From assembly GCA_900555035.1 (NCBI GenBank), contig USJX01000007.1, forward strand, positions 1-59,681: DNA of 59,681 nucleotides, in the 5' to 3' direction. The stretch is from an uncultured Prevotella sp. Its GTDB lineage: Bacteria > Bacteroidota > Bacteroidia > Bacteroidales > Bacteroidaceae. Shown one piece after another: positions 41,769 to 50,086 of the stretch; the first letter of the stretch is position 1; each line of letters starts with the position of its first letter. Both the position numbers and the translations under genes were made by a program. Under the pieces are notes generated by a model, which searched no databases, had not been told where the DNA came from, and was given only the letters and a program-made list of their open reading frames with translations.

Positions 41769-43643
41769 ATGATGAAGAATATAACAAAAACCAGCCGCCT
41801 CTTACTACTAGCCATGGCGCTCGGAGGCACTAACCCGCAGGTAATGGCGGCTCCAATAGAACATATCGGCGACCGATATATGATTCATGTACCAGAATTG
41901 GAACTTACGGGCGAGGAATCGCTGCTCGATGTGCTGATGATGTGCCCCGAGGTGATGACTCTGGATGGCAATAATATCATCGGCGGTGATCCCTTTGCTA
42001 ATCTATATGGAAAATTCGTGATCCGTATCGATAACCAGGAATATGGTCTGGATTACGCTACCCTGCTCCATCATTTTAAGGCACGAGAAATTGAAACCAT
42101 CAAGGTTTGCCAGAACTCGGAAGTGATGAAGGGTTGCAGTAGTCTGAAAAAAGTGATTGATATCAGCTTGAGAAAGAGCGGAAAGGGGGTGAACGATGGA
42201 AAAGATAAAAAAGACGGAAAGGATGGAAATGGTGCGAGCGGAAGAATTGGATTCTTTGGCGATACCTATGGCGGAGGCAAGGGCATTGTGAGCGTACTGA
42301 GCCAACAGGACAAGCTGCGCATTCTGAGCCACGTGGAGGGCAGCATGCAACGCTCTTCTAATAATAACCAGGGTGCTTATCCCGGTGAAAGCAGCAGTAT
42401 CATCAACCATTATTCGCACGAGGGGGCTAAGCTGAATATCCTCTGGACTCCTACGGAGAAGGATGTGCTGGAGGTGGATGCGATGCAAACCTATACCCGA
42501 AACCGTTTCTCGGACACACCTGCCGATTTCGTTCGTGCCTATCATCTTCAGGCAGATTACACCCGAACCCTGAGCGAAAACGGGGCGAGTATTCTCTTTA
42601 CTCTGGGTGCTGAAAATATCAGCGATAATGGAGGAAGTGGAGCTACGGATGGAGGAGATGGGACTACGGATGGAGGAAGCGGCTTGAATAGCGGTGTTTC
42701 TCCTTATCGCAATCATCTTACCTATCCTTTCGTGGTGGTGGAGTATGCTACGCCTGTTATCTCTCAAAACCTTTGGCTTACTGCTGGTTTTGAGGGCGGT
42801 TTTTCTATCGAGAAGAACTGCGTGGCGGGTTATATCAACCATTCCAACTATCAGGATTTCTATGGTCAGATAGATTACAATATCGGGAAATGGGGTTTCA
42901 TGGCGGGTGACCGCTATCGCACAATCCATTTCCGTCCGAAACTAATTGAGACAGAAAAGAAGTGGAAACATACCACCCACAATCATAGCTATACGCTGAG
43001 CATCTATCACCAGTTTACTCCTGGCCATACGCTGCAGGGCACGTTCTGCCGCCGCATCTACAACCCTGATTTCGGCGATTTCGTGACAGCGGGCGACATG
43101 GAGGGAGCTTGGAGGCCTGTCTATACGGCGGATATCAGCGAACGCCTGGCTTATGTGGCGGAACTGAAATATACGTATAGCAAGCCAAATCTCGTGGTGA
43201 GCACCTCGGTAAAGAATATCCACCAGGATTTGCCGGGCGTGAATAGGGACAACACGCTGGGCATAGGTACCACGGCCTTCTGGCATAAGGGTATTCTGAG
43301 ACTGACGGCTGGCTTCAATTATTTCTGGGAAAAGGCTGAAATTTTCGATGGGGCTGATGAGCATACTTCGATGAATAAAAACCTGGAATACAGCCATTTT
43401 GCGATTTTCAAGCTGGCACCTCAAGTTTCGCTGCCAGGCGGCTGGCGTCTTACTTCGAATATGATTTGGTGTACACGCAGGCATACTGTTACGCCTGCCT
43501 ATACTCCGGCAAACTTATATGCAGAAATGGGTATCTACAAGACTATCAACAGGCACTGGACCCTGGAGGGCAGATATCATGATATAGCCGGACAGCATTT
43601 CGGAAATAGAGCTGCTACACTCGGGGGCACTTATTATTTCTAG
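41769..43643 (+). CDS. outer-membrane beta-barrel protein with plug-like N-terminus
   Basis: 624 residues. Signal peptide ends near residue 28 (QVMAAP). Residues about 45-135 resemble a TonB-receptor plug: LLDVLMMCPEVMTLDGNNII and IETIKVCQNSEVMKGCSSLKKVIDISLRK. The rest has alternating beta-strand character and ends in ...GGTYYF with a terminal Phe, typical of outer-membrane barrels (OMP_b-brl type). It lacks a clear TonB box and has no SusD neighbour. Low-complexity Gly/Asp inserts occur at about 138-155 and 285-305. Function unknown. Start could be the second Met. Confidence 0.75.
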   Translation: MMKNITKTSRLLLLAMALGGTNPQVMAAPIEHIGDRYMIHVPELELTGEESLLDVLMMCPEVMTLDGNNIIGGDPFANLYGKFVIRIDNQEYGLDYATLLHHFKAREIETIKVCQNSEVMKGCSSLKKVIDISLRKSGKGVNDGKDKKDGKDGNGASGRIGFFGDTYGGGKGIVSVLSQQDKLRILSHVEGSMQRSSNNNQGAYPGESSSIINHYSHEGAKLNILWTPTEKDVLEVDAMQTYTRNRFSDTPADFVRAYHLQADYTRTLSENGASILFTLGAENISDNGGSGATDGGDGTTDGGSGLNSGVSPYRNHLTYPFVVVEYATPVISQNLWLTAGFEGGFSIEKNCVAGYINHSNYQDFYGQIDYNIGKWGFMAGDRYRTIHFRPKLIETEKKWKHTTHNHSYTLSIYHQFTPGHTLQGTFCRRIYNPDFGDFVTAGDMEGAWRPVYTADISERLAYVAELKYTYSKPNLVVSTSVKNIHQDLPGVNRDNTLGIGTTAFWHKGILRLTAGFNYFWEKAEIFDGADEHTSMNKNLEYSHFAIFKLAPQVSLPGGWRLTSNMIWCTRRHTVTPAYTPANLYAEMGIYKTINRHWTLEGRYHDIAGQHFGNRAATLGGTYYF

Positions 43644-43671
43644 GCGATGGAAATGGCTTGTGACAGGCGAC

Positions 43672-43700
43672 GGAATCGCCTGGAACGGGAGCACGGAGGG
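43672..43700. repeat. GGAATCGC repeat, copy 3
   Basis: Near-identical to 41536-41564; located just after the barrel gene. Confidence 0.55.
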
Positions 43701-43742
43701 AGAGAAGGGAGCGTGCTGAAAATGCTGGAGACTTTAAACAAC

Positions 43743-43778
43743 AATCCCGGTTCTCCTATTGCTAGGTGAACCGGGATT
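43743..43778. terminator. terminator between barrel gene and asnA
   Basis: AATCCCGGTTC (43743-43753) pairs perfectly with 43768-43778. It serves convergent genes; T runs are modest on both sides. Confidence 0.7.
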
Positions 43779-43851
43779 CTTCAATATAAATTGAAACTGT
43801 TATGCTTATACAACCTCATTATGTTGATATGAGATCAAATGGAATATCAGA

Positions 43852-44889
43852 TTAAATCAAAGGCATGCCTGCCTCTTCGCATTCCTGGCGCATTTCCTCA
43901 GGCCAGATACTAGCCTGAATCTCGCCTATATGTGCCTTGTGGAGCATCACCATACACAAGCGGCTCTGACCAATACCGCCACCTATGCTCAATGGCAACT
44001 TGTCATTCAGAAGCTGCTGATGGAAATAGAGCTTCTCTCTATCTTCCTTGCCCTCCAGCTTCAGCTGGCGCAGCATGCTCTCCTTATCCACACGGATACC
44101 CATGGAACTCAGCTCGAAACTGCGACCCAATACTGGATACCAGATGAGGATATCACCATTCAATCCCTCCTTGCCATTCTCTGCCATGGTACTCCAGTCG
44201 TCATAGTCGGGAGCACGACCGTCGTGTTTCTTTCCATCGCTCAGTTTTCCGCCTATTCCCTCTACGAACACGGCACCATATTTCTTGCAGATGGCATCCT
44301 CGCGCTCCTTCGGAGTAAGATTTGGATACATATCGAGCAAATCCTGCGCATGGATGAAATGAATCTCCTTAGGCAGGAATGGCTTGAGCTGCGGATAATG
44401 CTCGCAGGCAAGGAACTCGGTGCGGAGGATGGCAGCATAAATGCGGCGAACCACATTTTCAAGGAATGCCAGGGTGCGGTCTTCCTTGGTAATCACAGCC
44501 TCCCAGTCCCACTGGTCCACATAGAGCGAGTGGAGATTATCCAGCTCCTCATCGGCACGGATGGCGTTCATATCGGTATATACACCATATCCCGGCTCCA
44601 CCTCATACTCGGCAAGCGTAAGACGCTTCCATTTAGCCAACGAGTGAACCACCTCGGCCTTGGCATCGCCCAAATCCTTGATTGGGAATGTTACAGGGCG
44701 CTCCACGCCGTTCAGATCATCATTGATACCCAAGCCCTGCATCACGAAGAGTGGGGCTGTTACACGGCGCAAGCGCAACTCGGTGGCCAAGTTCTGCTGG
44801 AAGAACTCTTTTATCATTTTGATACCCATTTCGGTTTGGCGCATATCCAGCAGCGCCTTATAACCCTCAGGTTTTATCAGTTTGCTCAT
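43852..44889 (-). CDS. asnA: aspartate--ammonia ligase
   Basis: ATP-dependent asparagine synthetase using ammonia, class II aminoacyl-tRNA synthetase fold. 345 residues. Motifs: RVTAPLFVMQGLGINDDLNGVERPV, VHSLAKWKRLTL, GYGVYTDMNAIRADEELDNLHSLYVDQWDWE, LPLSIGGGIGQSRLCM at the C-terminus. Full length and intact. Own promoter upstream. Confidence 0.96.
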   Translation of the reverse strand: MSKLIKPEGYKALLDMRQTEMGIKMIKEFFQQNLATELRLRRVTAPLFVMQGLGINDDLNGVERPVTFPIKDLGDAKAEVVHSLAKWKRLTLAEYEVEPGYGVYTDMNAIRADEELDNLHSLYVDQWDWEAVITKEDRTLAFLENVVRRIYAAILRTEFLACEHYPQLKPFLPKEIHFIHAQDLLDMYPNLTPKEREDAICKKYGAVFVEGIGGKLSDGKKHDGRAPDYDDWSTMAENGKEGLNGDILIWYPVLGRSFELSSMGIRVDKESMLRQLKLEGKEDREKLYFHQQLLNDKLPLSIGGGIGQSRLCMVMLHKAHIGEIQASIWPEEMRQECEEAGMPLI

Positions 44890-44959
44890 TATTTAGTATT
44901 TTATATTGTTATCGTTAATAATGTTTCTATTTTTGATGTCTTATCTTTTAAAGATGGTG

Positions 44960-44990
44960 CAAAGGTACAAAATAATTATTAATCTGCAAG
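44960..44990 (-). promoter_or_regulatory. promoter of asnA
   Basis: The minus strand has CTTG (44987-44990), 19-bp spacer and TACCTTTG (44960-44967). Confidence 0.55.
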
Positions 44991-45090
44991 CATTTTCTCG
45001 AAAAATTTCGCAAAATGATAGCATTTTTCTTTGTTTTCTATCTTTTTGCCGAGGTTTTATCCCTAAATCCGCTAATTTTCCTCACATTTC

Positions 45091-45183
45091 CGGTCTATCC
45101 AACCATCTTTCGTCACTTTTTCGGTCTATCCAGCTATCTTCCTTCATTTTTTCGGTCTATCCAGCCATCTTCCTTCACTTTTT
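45091..45183. repeat. 31-bp minisatellite, three copies
   Basis: CGGTCTATCCAnC(C/T)ATCTT units start at 45091, 45122 and 45153, in the gap between asnA and the tRNA. No coding potential. Confidence 0.8.
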
Positions 45184-45215
45184 CTACTATATCAGAACAA
45201 AAAGTGGCATGAATA

Positions 45216-45247
45216 TTTGGCGGTTTCAAATTAAATCATTAACTTTG
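45216..45247 (+). promoter_or_regulatory. consensus promoter of tRNA-Arg
   Basis: TTTG (45216-45219), 20 bp, TAACTTTG (45240-45247), 12 bp before the mature tRNA. Exact consensus. Confidence 0.75.
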
Positions 45248-45259
45248 CACTCGTAAAAT

Positions 45260-45333
45260 GGTCTCGTAGCTTAGTTGAATAGAGCAGCAGATTCCGGTTC
45301 TGGAGGTCGTGGGTTTGAGTCCCACCGAGATCA
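45260..45333 (+). tRNA. tRNA-Arg (anticodon CCG)
   Basis: 74 nt. Acceptor GGTCTCG pairs with CGAGATC (one G-U), discriminator A. D arm GCTT/GAGC, T arm GTGGG-TTTGAGT-CCCAC. Anticodon loop TTCCGGT places CCG at 45294-45296, reading CGG. The anticodon stem has one G-G mismatch at 27-43. CCA is not encoded. Confidence 0.93.
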
Positions 45334-45360
45334 CCCTACATTATTATAATAATTAAGAAC

Positions 45361-46584
45361 ATGGATTTAGTAGAACGTTTTATAAACTATACAAAATTCG
45401 ACACACAATCGAGCGAAGACTCCGAGAGTGTGCCTAGCACGGCAAAACAGCTTGAATTTGCTAAGTACTTGAAGCATGAACTCGAGGAAGAAGGTCTAAG
45501 CGACGTGGAGATGGACGACATGGGCTATATCTACGCCACGCTCAAGGGAAATACCAAGAAAAAGACCCCAACCATCGGTTTCATCTCTCATATGGACACC
45601 AGTCCGGATGCCAGCGGAAAGGATGTGAAGGCGCGCGTTATCAAGAACTACGACGGCGAGGACATCGAACTGAGCCCAGGCATCATCTCAAGCGTAGAGA
45701 AATTCCCAGAACTCAAGGCGCACAAGGGCGAAGACATCATCGTTACTGATGGCACTACCCTGCTCGGCGCAGACGATAAGGCGGGTATCGCAGAAATCGT
45801 TCAGGCGATGTGCTACCTGCGCGACCACAAGGAAATCAAACACGGCGACATCCGCGTGGGCTTCAACCCAGACGAGGAAATAGGCATGGGTGCACACCAC
45901 TTCAATGTAGAGAAGTTTGGCTGCGACTGGGCGTACACCGTAGATGGCGGTGACCTGGGCGACCTGGAATACGAAAACTTCAATGCTGCGGGTGCCAAGA
46001 TTAGCATCAAGGGCGTGAGCGTTCACACGGGCTATGCCAAGGGCAAGATGATTAACGCCAGCCGCCTGGCCGTGGAGTTCCAGAACATGATTCCAGAAGC
46101 TGAGACTCCAGAGCATACCGAAGGTTACCAGGGCTTCTACCACCTGCTCGGCATCGAGAGCCGCTGCGAGGAGGCCAAGCTCAGCTACATCATCCGCGAT
46201 CACGACAGAGCCAAATTTGAGGCTCGCAAGGATTTCATCGAGGATTGCGTGAAGAAGATGAACGAGAAATACGGCGAGGGTACGGTGAGCGCAGCCATCC
46301 ACGACCAGTATTATAATATGAAGGAGAAGATTGATCCTAACATGCACGTGATTGATATTGTGCTGCGTGCGATGCAGGAGAGCGGCGTTCCTCCACGTGT
46401 GGAGCCTATCCGCGGCGGTACCGACGGAGCACAGCTCAGCTTCAAGGGTCTTCCTTGTCCAAACATCTTCGCAGGCGGCGTCAACTTCCATGGTCCTCAC
46501 GAATTTGTGAGCATCCAGGTGATGCAGAAGGTGGTAGATACCATCGTGAAGATTGCGGAAATCACAGAAGAATACAATGATTAG
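45361..46584 (+). CDS. pepT: peptidase T (tripeptide aminopeptidase)
   Basis: M20B zinc aminopeptidase cutting the N-terminal residue of tripeptides; cytoplasmic. 407 residues. Zinc ligands and catalytic residues: GFISHMDTSPD, TLLGADDKAGIAEI, FNPDEEIGMGAHH, YTVDGGDLGDLEYENFN, RGGTDGAQLSFKGLPCPN and the C-terminal HGPHEFVS. It begins 27 bp after the tRNA, so readthrough transcription from the tRNA promoter is possible. Confidence 0.96.
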   Translation: MDLVERFINYTKFDTQSSEDSESVPSTAKQLEFAKYLKHELEEEGLSDVEMDDMGYIYATLKGNTKKKTPTIGFISHMDTSPDASGKDVKARVIKNYDGEDIELSPGIISSVEKFPELKAHKGEDIIVTDGTTLLGADDKAGIAEIVQAMCYLRDHKEIKHGDIRVGFNPDEEIGMGAHHFNVEKFGCDWAYTVDGGDLGDLEYENFNAAGAKISIKGVSVHTGYAKGKMINASRLAVEFQNMIPEAETPEHTEGYQGFYHLLGIESRCEEAKLSYIIRDHDRAKFEARKDFIEDCVKKMNEKYGEGTVSAAIHDQYYNMKEKIDPNMHVIDIVLRAMQESGVPPRVEPIRGGTDGAQLSFKGLPCPNIFAGGVNFHGPHEFVSIQVMQKVVDTIVKIAEITEEYND

Positions 46585-46601
46585 TTTATAGTTAATAGTT
46601 T

Positions 46602-46704
46602 ATAGTTTATAGGGCATTCATGCTGCAAAGCAGAGTTCTTATTTACTATAAACTATTATTTTTATCAGCTTCCCCCTACTTTAAGCGAAGCCGCTATAAA
46701 CTAT
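46602..46704. repeat. dispersed MITE-like repeat, copy 2
   Basis: Shares TAGTTTATAGGGCATTC (46603-46619) and AGCGAAGCCGCTATAAACTA (from 46684) with 18636-18714, including the ATAGTTTATAG / CTATAAACTAT ends; the interior differs. Between pepT and the antiporter gene. Confidence 0.65.
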
Positions 46705-46723
46705 AAATTATAAACTATAACTA

Positions 46724-48985
46724 ATGGCAGAAATTCCCTTTTTAGTAAAAGACCTCGCCCTCATCCTGATGGTGGCTGGCGTTGTTACCCTCATCTTCAA
46801 GCGGCTCAAGCAGCCCCTGGTGCTGGGTTACATCGTGGCGGGCTTCCTGGTGTCGCCCCACATGCCCTACACCGTATCGGTGATGGACGAGACGGATATC
46901 CAGACTTGGGCAGACATCGGTGTCATCTTCACCCTCTTCTCGCTGGGCTTGGATTTCTCCTTCAAGAAAATCGTGAAGATGGGTGCCTCGCCCGTTATCG
47001 CCTGCATCGTCATCGTTTTCTGCATGATGATGCTGGGCATCAGCGTGGGCCACGGATTCGGCTGGGACCGGATGGACTGCATCTTCCTGGGCGGTATGCT
47101 CGCCATGAGCTCCACCACCATTATATATAAGGCGTTCGATGATATGGGACTCAGGCAGCAGAAGTTTGCCTCCATGGTGATGAGCGTGCTCATCCTGGAA
47201 GATATCCTTGCCATCGTGATGATGGTGATGCTTTCGGCCATCGCCGGAGGCAGCAATCCGGATGGCGAGCAGATGATTTCCTCGGTATTGAGGATTGGCT
47301 TCTTCCTGGTGCTCTGGTTCATTGTGGGCATCTTCGCCATCCCACTCTTCCTGCGCTCCGTAAGGAAGCTTATTAATGGCGAAACCCTGCTCGTCGTTTC
47401 GCTGGGCCTCTGCTGCGGCATGGCGGTATTATCCACCAAGGTGGGGTTCTCCAGCGCCTTCGGAGCCTTCGTCATGGGCAGCATCCTTGCAGAAACCATT
47501 GAGGCTGAGAAGATTATCAAATTAGTAGAACCGGTGAAGAATCTCTTCGGAGCCATCTTCTTCGTGTCGGTGGGTATGCTGGTAGATCCTAAGATATTGG
47601 TGGAATATGCCGTTCCTATCCTCGCCCTGGTGGGCACCATCCTGGTGGGACAGGCCATATTCGGCACCTTCGGATTCATGCTGGGCGGCGAATCGCTGAA
47701 GTCGGCAATGCGCTGCGGTTTTTCGATGGCTCAGATAGGTGAGTTCTCGTTTATCATCGCTTCGCTGGGCCTGTCGCTGGGGGTTATCAGCAACTTCCTC
47801 TATCCGGTGGTAGTGGCAGTATCCGTTATTACCACCTTCCTCACGCCCTACATGATTCGCCTGGCTCTGCCTTCCTATCAGATAATGGAGAAGCATCTGC
47901 CCTGCAAGTTCATCAACATTCTGAACCATTTTGCGATGAGTCATCCTTCTACGCAGCAGCAGAGCAAGTGGAAGTCGCTCATCCGCCAGATGGTCATCAA
48001 CACCGTGGCCTACTCCATCCTTTCGGCGGCAACCATCGCCATGATGTTCACCTTCGTGCTGCCGCTGATGCGCAATCTGCTGCCTGGCTGGCAGTTGCAC
48101 TGGTATGCCAACGCCCTTACGGGTCTGCTCACGGTGGTATTGATTTCGCCATTTCTGCGCGCCATCGTGATGAAGAAGAACCACAGCCCGGAATGGAAGC
48201 GCCTGTGGGTGGAAAGCAGCATCAACCGCATCCCGCTGCTCTTCACCATCGTGGTGAGATACATCATCGCCCTGGCGTTCATCTTCTACATCATCAACTA
48301 CCTCTCCCGCTTCACCAATGCGCTCATCGTCTGCATCGGAGCCGTGGTGGTACTGCTGATGGTGGCATCGCGCCACATCAAGAAGCGCAGCATCGTGATG
48401 GAGCGCCTCTTTATCCACAACCTGCGTTCGCGCGATATTGCCGCCCAGGTGAACGGCGAGAAGCGTCCGCTCTATGCGGGTCATCTGCTGGATAGAGATA
48501 TCCACATCAGTGAGATTGAGGTGCCGGAGGATAGCACCTGGTGTGGCAAATCGCTGAAGGAGCTTCATCTTCGTGAACGTTTCGGCATCGACATGAGCAG
48601 CATCCGCCGCGGTTCGCAGCGCCTGAACATTCCGAACGGTGACACGGTGATTTTCCCTGGCGACAAGCTTCAGATTATCGGCAACGACGACCAGAATCAC
48701 AAGTTTGCCCAAGCACTCACCTCGGAGCTTGCTCCTGAGGATGTGGATATAGAAAAGAGGGAGATGAAGCTGCGCCAGCTCATCATCAGCGGCGGCAGCG
48801 AATTCCTGGGAAAGACGCTGATAGAAAGCGGAATAAGGGATAAATACAACTGTATGGTGGTAGGACTGGAAGAGGGTCGGGAGAACCTGACCCGTGTTCT
48901 GCCTACCCGAGTATTCGAAAAAGGCGATATCATCTGGCTGGTAGGCGAAGAGGCTGACCTTCAGAAGATTCAGGAAAAAAGCTAA
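46724..48985 (+). CDS. CPA2 cation:proton antiporter with two C-terminal RCK_C (TrkA-C) domains
   Basis: 753 residues. A KefB/Na-H exchanger membrane domain (about 1-390) has MPYTVSVMDETDIQTWADIGVIFTLFSLGLDFSF and the helix SSAFGAFVMGSILAETIEA. A second membrane block (about 415-570) holds four to five more helices. Two TrkA-C-like domains follow: EIEVPEDSTWCGKSLKELHL...GDKLQIIG (about 590-660) and ISGGSEFLGKTLIESGI...GDIIWLVG (about 690-750). No NAD-binding RCK_N domain is visible. K+ or Na+ efflux is likely; ion choice cannot be read from sequence. Confidence 0.88.
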   Translation: MAEIPFLVKDLALILMVAGVVTLIFKRLKQPLVLGYIVAGFLVSPHMPYTVSVMDETDIQTWADIGVIFTLFSLGLDFSFKKIVKMGASPVIACIVIVFCMMMLGISVGHGFGWDRMDCIFLGGMLAMSSTTIIYKAFDDMGLRQQKFASMVMSVLILEDILAIVMMVMLSAIAGGSNPDGEQMISSVLRIGFFLVLWFIVGIFAIPLFLRSVRKLINGETLLVVSLGLCCGMAVLSTKVGFSSAFGAFVMGSILAETIEAEKIIKLVEPVKNLFGAIFFVSVGMLVDPKILVEYAVPILALVGTILVGQAIFGTFGFMLGGESLKSAMRCGFSMAQIGEFSFIIASLGLSLGVISNFLYPVVVAVSVITTFLTPYMIRLALPSYQIMEKHLPCKFINILNHFAMSHPSTQQQSKWKSLIRQMVINTVAYSILSAATIAMMFTFVLPLMRNLLPGWQLHWYANALTGLLTVVLISPFLRAIVMKKNHSPEWKRLWVESSINRIPLLFTIVVRYIIALAFIFYIINYLSRFTNALIVCIGAVVVLLMVASRHIKKRSIVMERLFIHNLRSRDIAAQVNGEKRPLYAGHLLDRDIHISEIEVPEDSTWCGKSLKELHLRERFGIDMSSIRRGSQRLNIPNGDTVIFPGDKLQIIGNDDQNHKFAQALTSELAPEDVDIEKREMKLRQLIISGGSEFLGKTLIESGIRDKYNCMVVGLEEGRENLTRVLPTRVFEKGDIIWLVGEEADLQKIQEKS

Positions 48986-48998
48986 AAATCGGTTCCAA

Positions 48999-49042
48999 AA
49001 AGAGGGTGTGTCATGAACTTTGACACACCTTCTTTATTTTTT
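48999..49042 (+). terminator. terminator after the antiporter gene
   Basis: GGTGTGTCA (49005-49013) pairs perfectly with TGACACACC (49021-49029), extended by AAAGA/TCTTT, then a T-rich run. Convergent with the DUF5715 gene. Confidence 0.8.
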
Positions 49043-49054
49043 GCCACAAAAGTT

Positions 49055-49951
49055 TTATCTCACGGTGATATGGAAGCAACCCTGATGCACCTCGTATTTG
49101 ATATAGCAGCGGTTCTTATTGCGGAAATCCCTCAACACCTCGCTGAACACCCACTTCAAGGTATCATTCTGAACCTGGCGGCGAGGCTGATTCTTGGTCT
49201 GAATCTGCTTGTATCTATTATAGCAGATATCGAACGTGGTACCATAAAGATGGCACGAATTCTCGGTGGCATTACCATTACGGGTTCTGAGTTTCGCCAC
49301 ATCATCCTTGGTGCGCAAGATACTTGTCACGATGATCTTATGCAGCGGAATACCCTTAATCTGCAAGGAATCAAAATACGCCCTGCCTATATCCTGCAGC
49401 AACACCGATGCCTTAGGCACCAGATAAGGAATACTGTTGTTCAGCTTATCCACATAAAAGAATGGATTGCTGCCCACATACACCAGTTTGCCCTTGCTAT
49501 GCTCCGCCTCCTCACGATTCTGAACCGGAGCCACGCCATGCTGGTTGGCAGCCAGAATCTGAACATCCTGCTGGTCAGGGAAAGTATTGCCGAAATGAGG
49601 CACCGAGAAAATGCGGTGCTTCACCTCCTTGCCATCCTTATCGAAGAAAATGGAAGCCATGCCCGCCATCGCCGTATCAGGCGCAGCAGAGAGCTCATCC
49701 TTCTTCAAGTCATCAGCCACGAGTGAAGAAGATGCTTCACCGGATGCAGAAGATGCATCATCTGCTGTAGAAGACTCTTCAGAAGAAGCTGCGGAAATCC
49801 CCTTCAGGGAATCCACTTCCTTAGAATCCTGTCCCTTTTCATTCTCCGCCAATCTCGGCTCAGCCACGCTTGGAAACACCAGGCGAACCAGAGCCAGAAA
49901 CAGCACAACAACCACAAAACCTTGCAAATATCTATTCTTACTTATCTTCAT
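49055..49951 (-). CDS. DUF5715-like membrane-anchored protein with M15 peptidase motif
   Basis: 298 residues from the start MKISKN. I prefer this start because an upstream ATG at 50041 would run through promoter elements and the next gene's control region. One N-terminal membrane anchor (about 9-25). A Ser/Asp/Glu-rich low-complexity stretch spans about 50-95. The C-terminal domain carries SCHLYGTTFDI (residues 232-242), matching SxHxxGxxxD of VanY/D-Ala-D-Ala peptidases, and YEVHQGCFH (286-294) near the end as a possible second zinc site. Cell-wall peptidase activity is inferred, not established. Confidence 0.7.
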   Translation of the reverse strand: MKISKNRYLQGFVVVVLFLALVRLVFPSVAEPRLAENEKGQDSKEVDSLKGISAASSEESSTADDASSASGEASSSLVADDLKKDELSAAPDTAMAGMASIFFDKDGKEVKHRIFSVPHFGNTFPDQQDVQILAANQHGVAPVQNREEAEHSKGKLVYVGSNPFFYVDKLNNSIPYLVPKASVLLQDIGRAYFDSLQIKGIPLHKIIVTSILRTKDDVAKLRTRNGNATENSCHLYGTTFDICYNRYKQIQTKNQPRRQVQNDTLKWVFSEVLRDFRNKNRCYIKYEVHQGCFHITVR

Positions 49952-49967
49952 ATCTAAAAATTTCCTG

Positions 49968-49975
49968 CAAAGGTA
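49968..49975 (-). promoter_or_regulatory. -7 box candidate for the DUF5715 gene
   Basis: The minus strand reads TACCTTTG, 17 bp before the preferred ATG. It supports the shorter start. Confidence 0.45.
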
Positions 49976-49993
49976 ACAAAATCTATCGAAATA

Positions 49994-50025
49994 TTTGCTC
50001 ATTTCAAGGAAAAGTAGTAATTTTG
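49994..50025 (+). promoter_or_regulatory. consensus promoter of the phoH operon
   Basis: TTTG (49994-49997), 20 bp, TAATTTTG (50018-50025). Exact consensus, divergent from the DUF5715 promoter. Confidence 0.7.
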
Positions 50026-50086
50026 CAGCGTTATATAACATTATTTAGAACATTAAGGTTGCAAACCATTTAGAAAGATAAAGATT

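Noticed and set aside
44906..45256. 116-codon plus-strand ORF before the tRNA
   Set aside because: Its repeated peptide comes from the 31-bp minisatellite, and it runs through the asnA promoter and the tRNA promoter.
49952..50041. N-terminal extension of the DUF5715 protein from ATG 50041
   Set aside because: It overlaps the phoH promoter and the gene's own -7 box; the membrane anchor follows naturally from ATG 49951.
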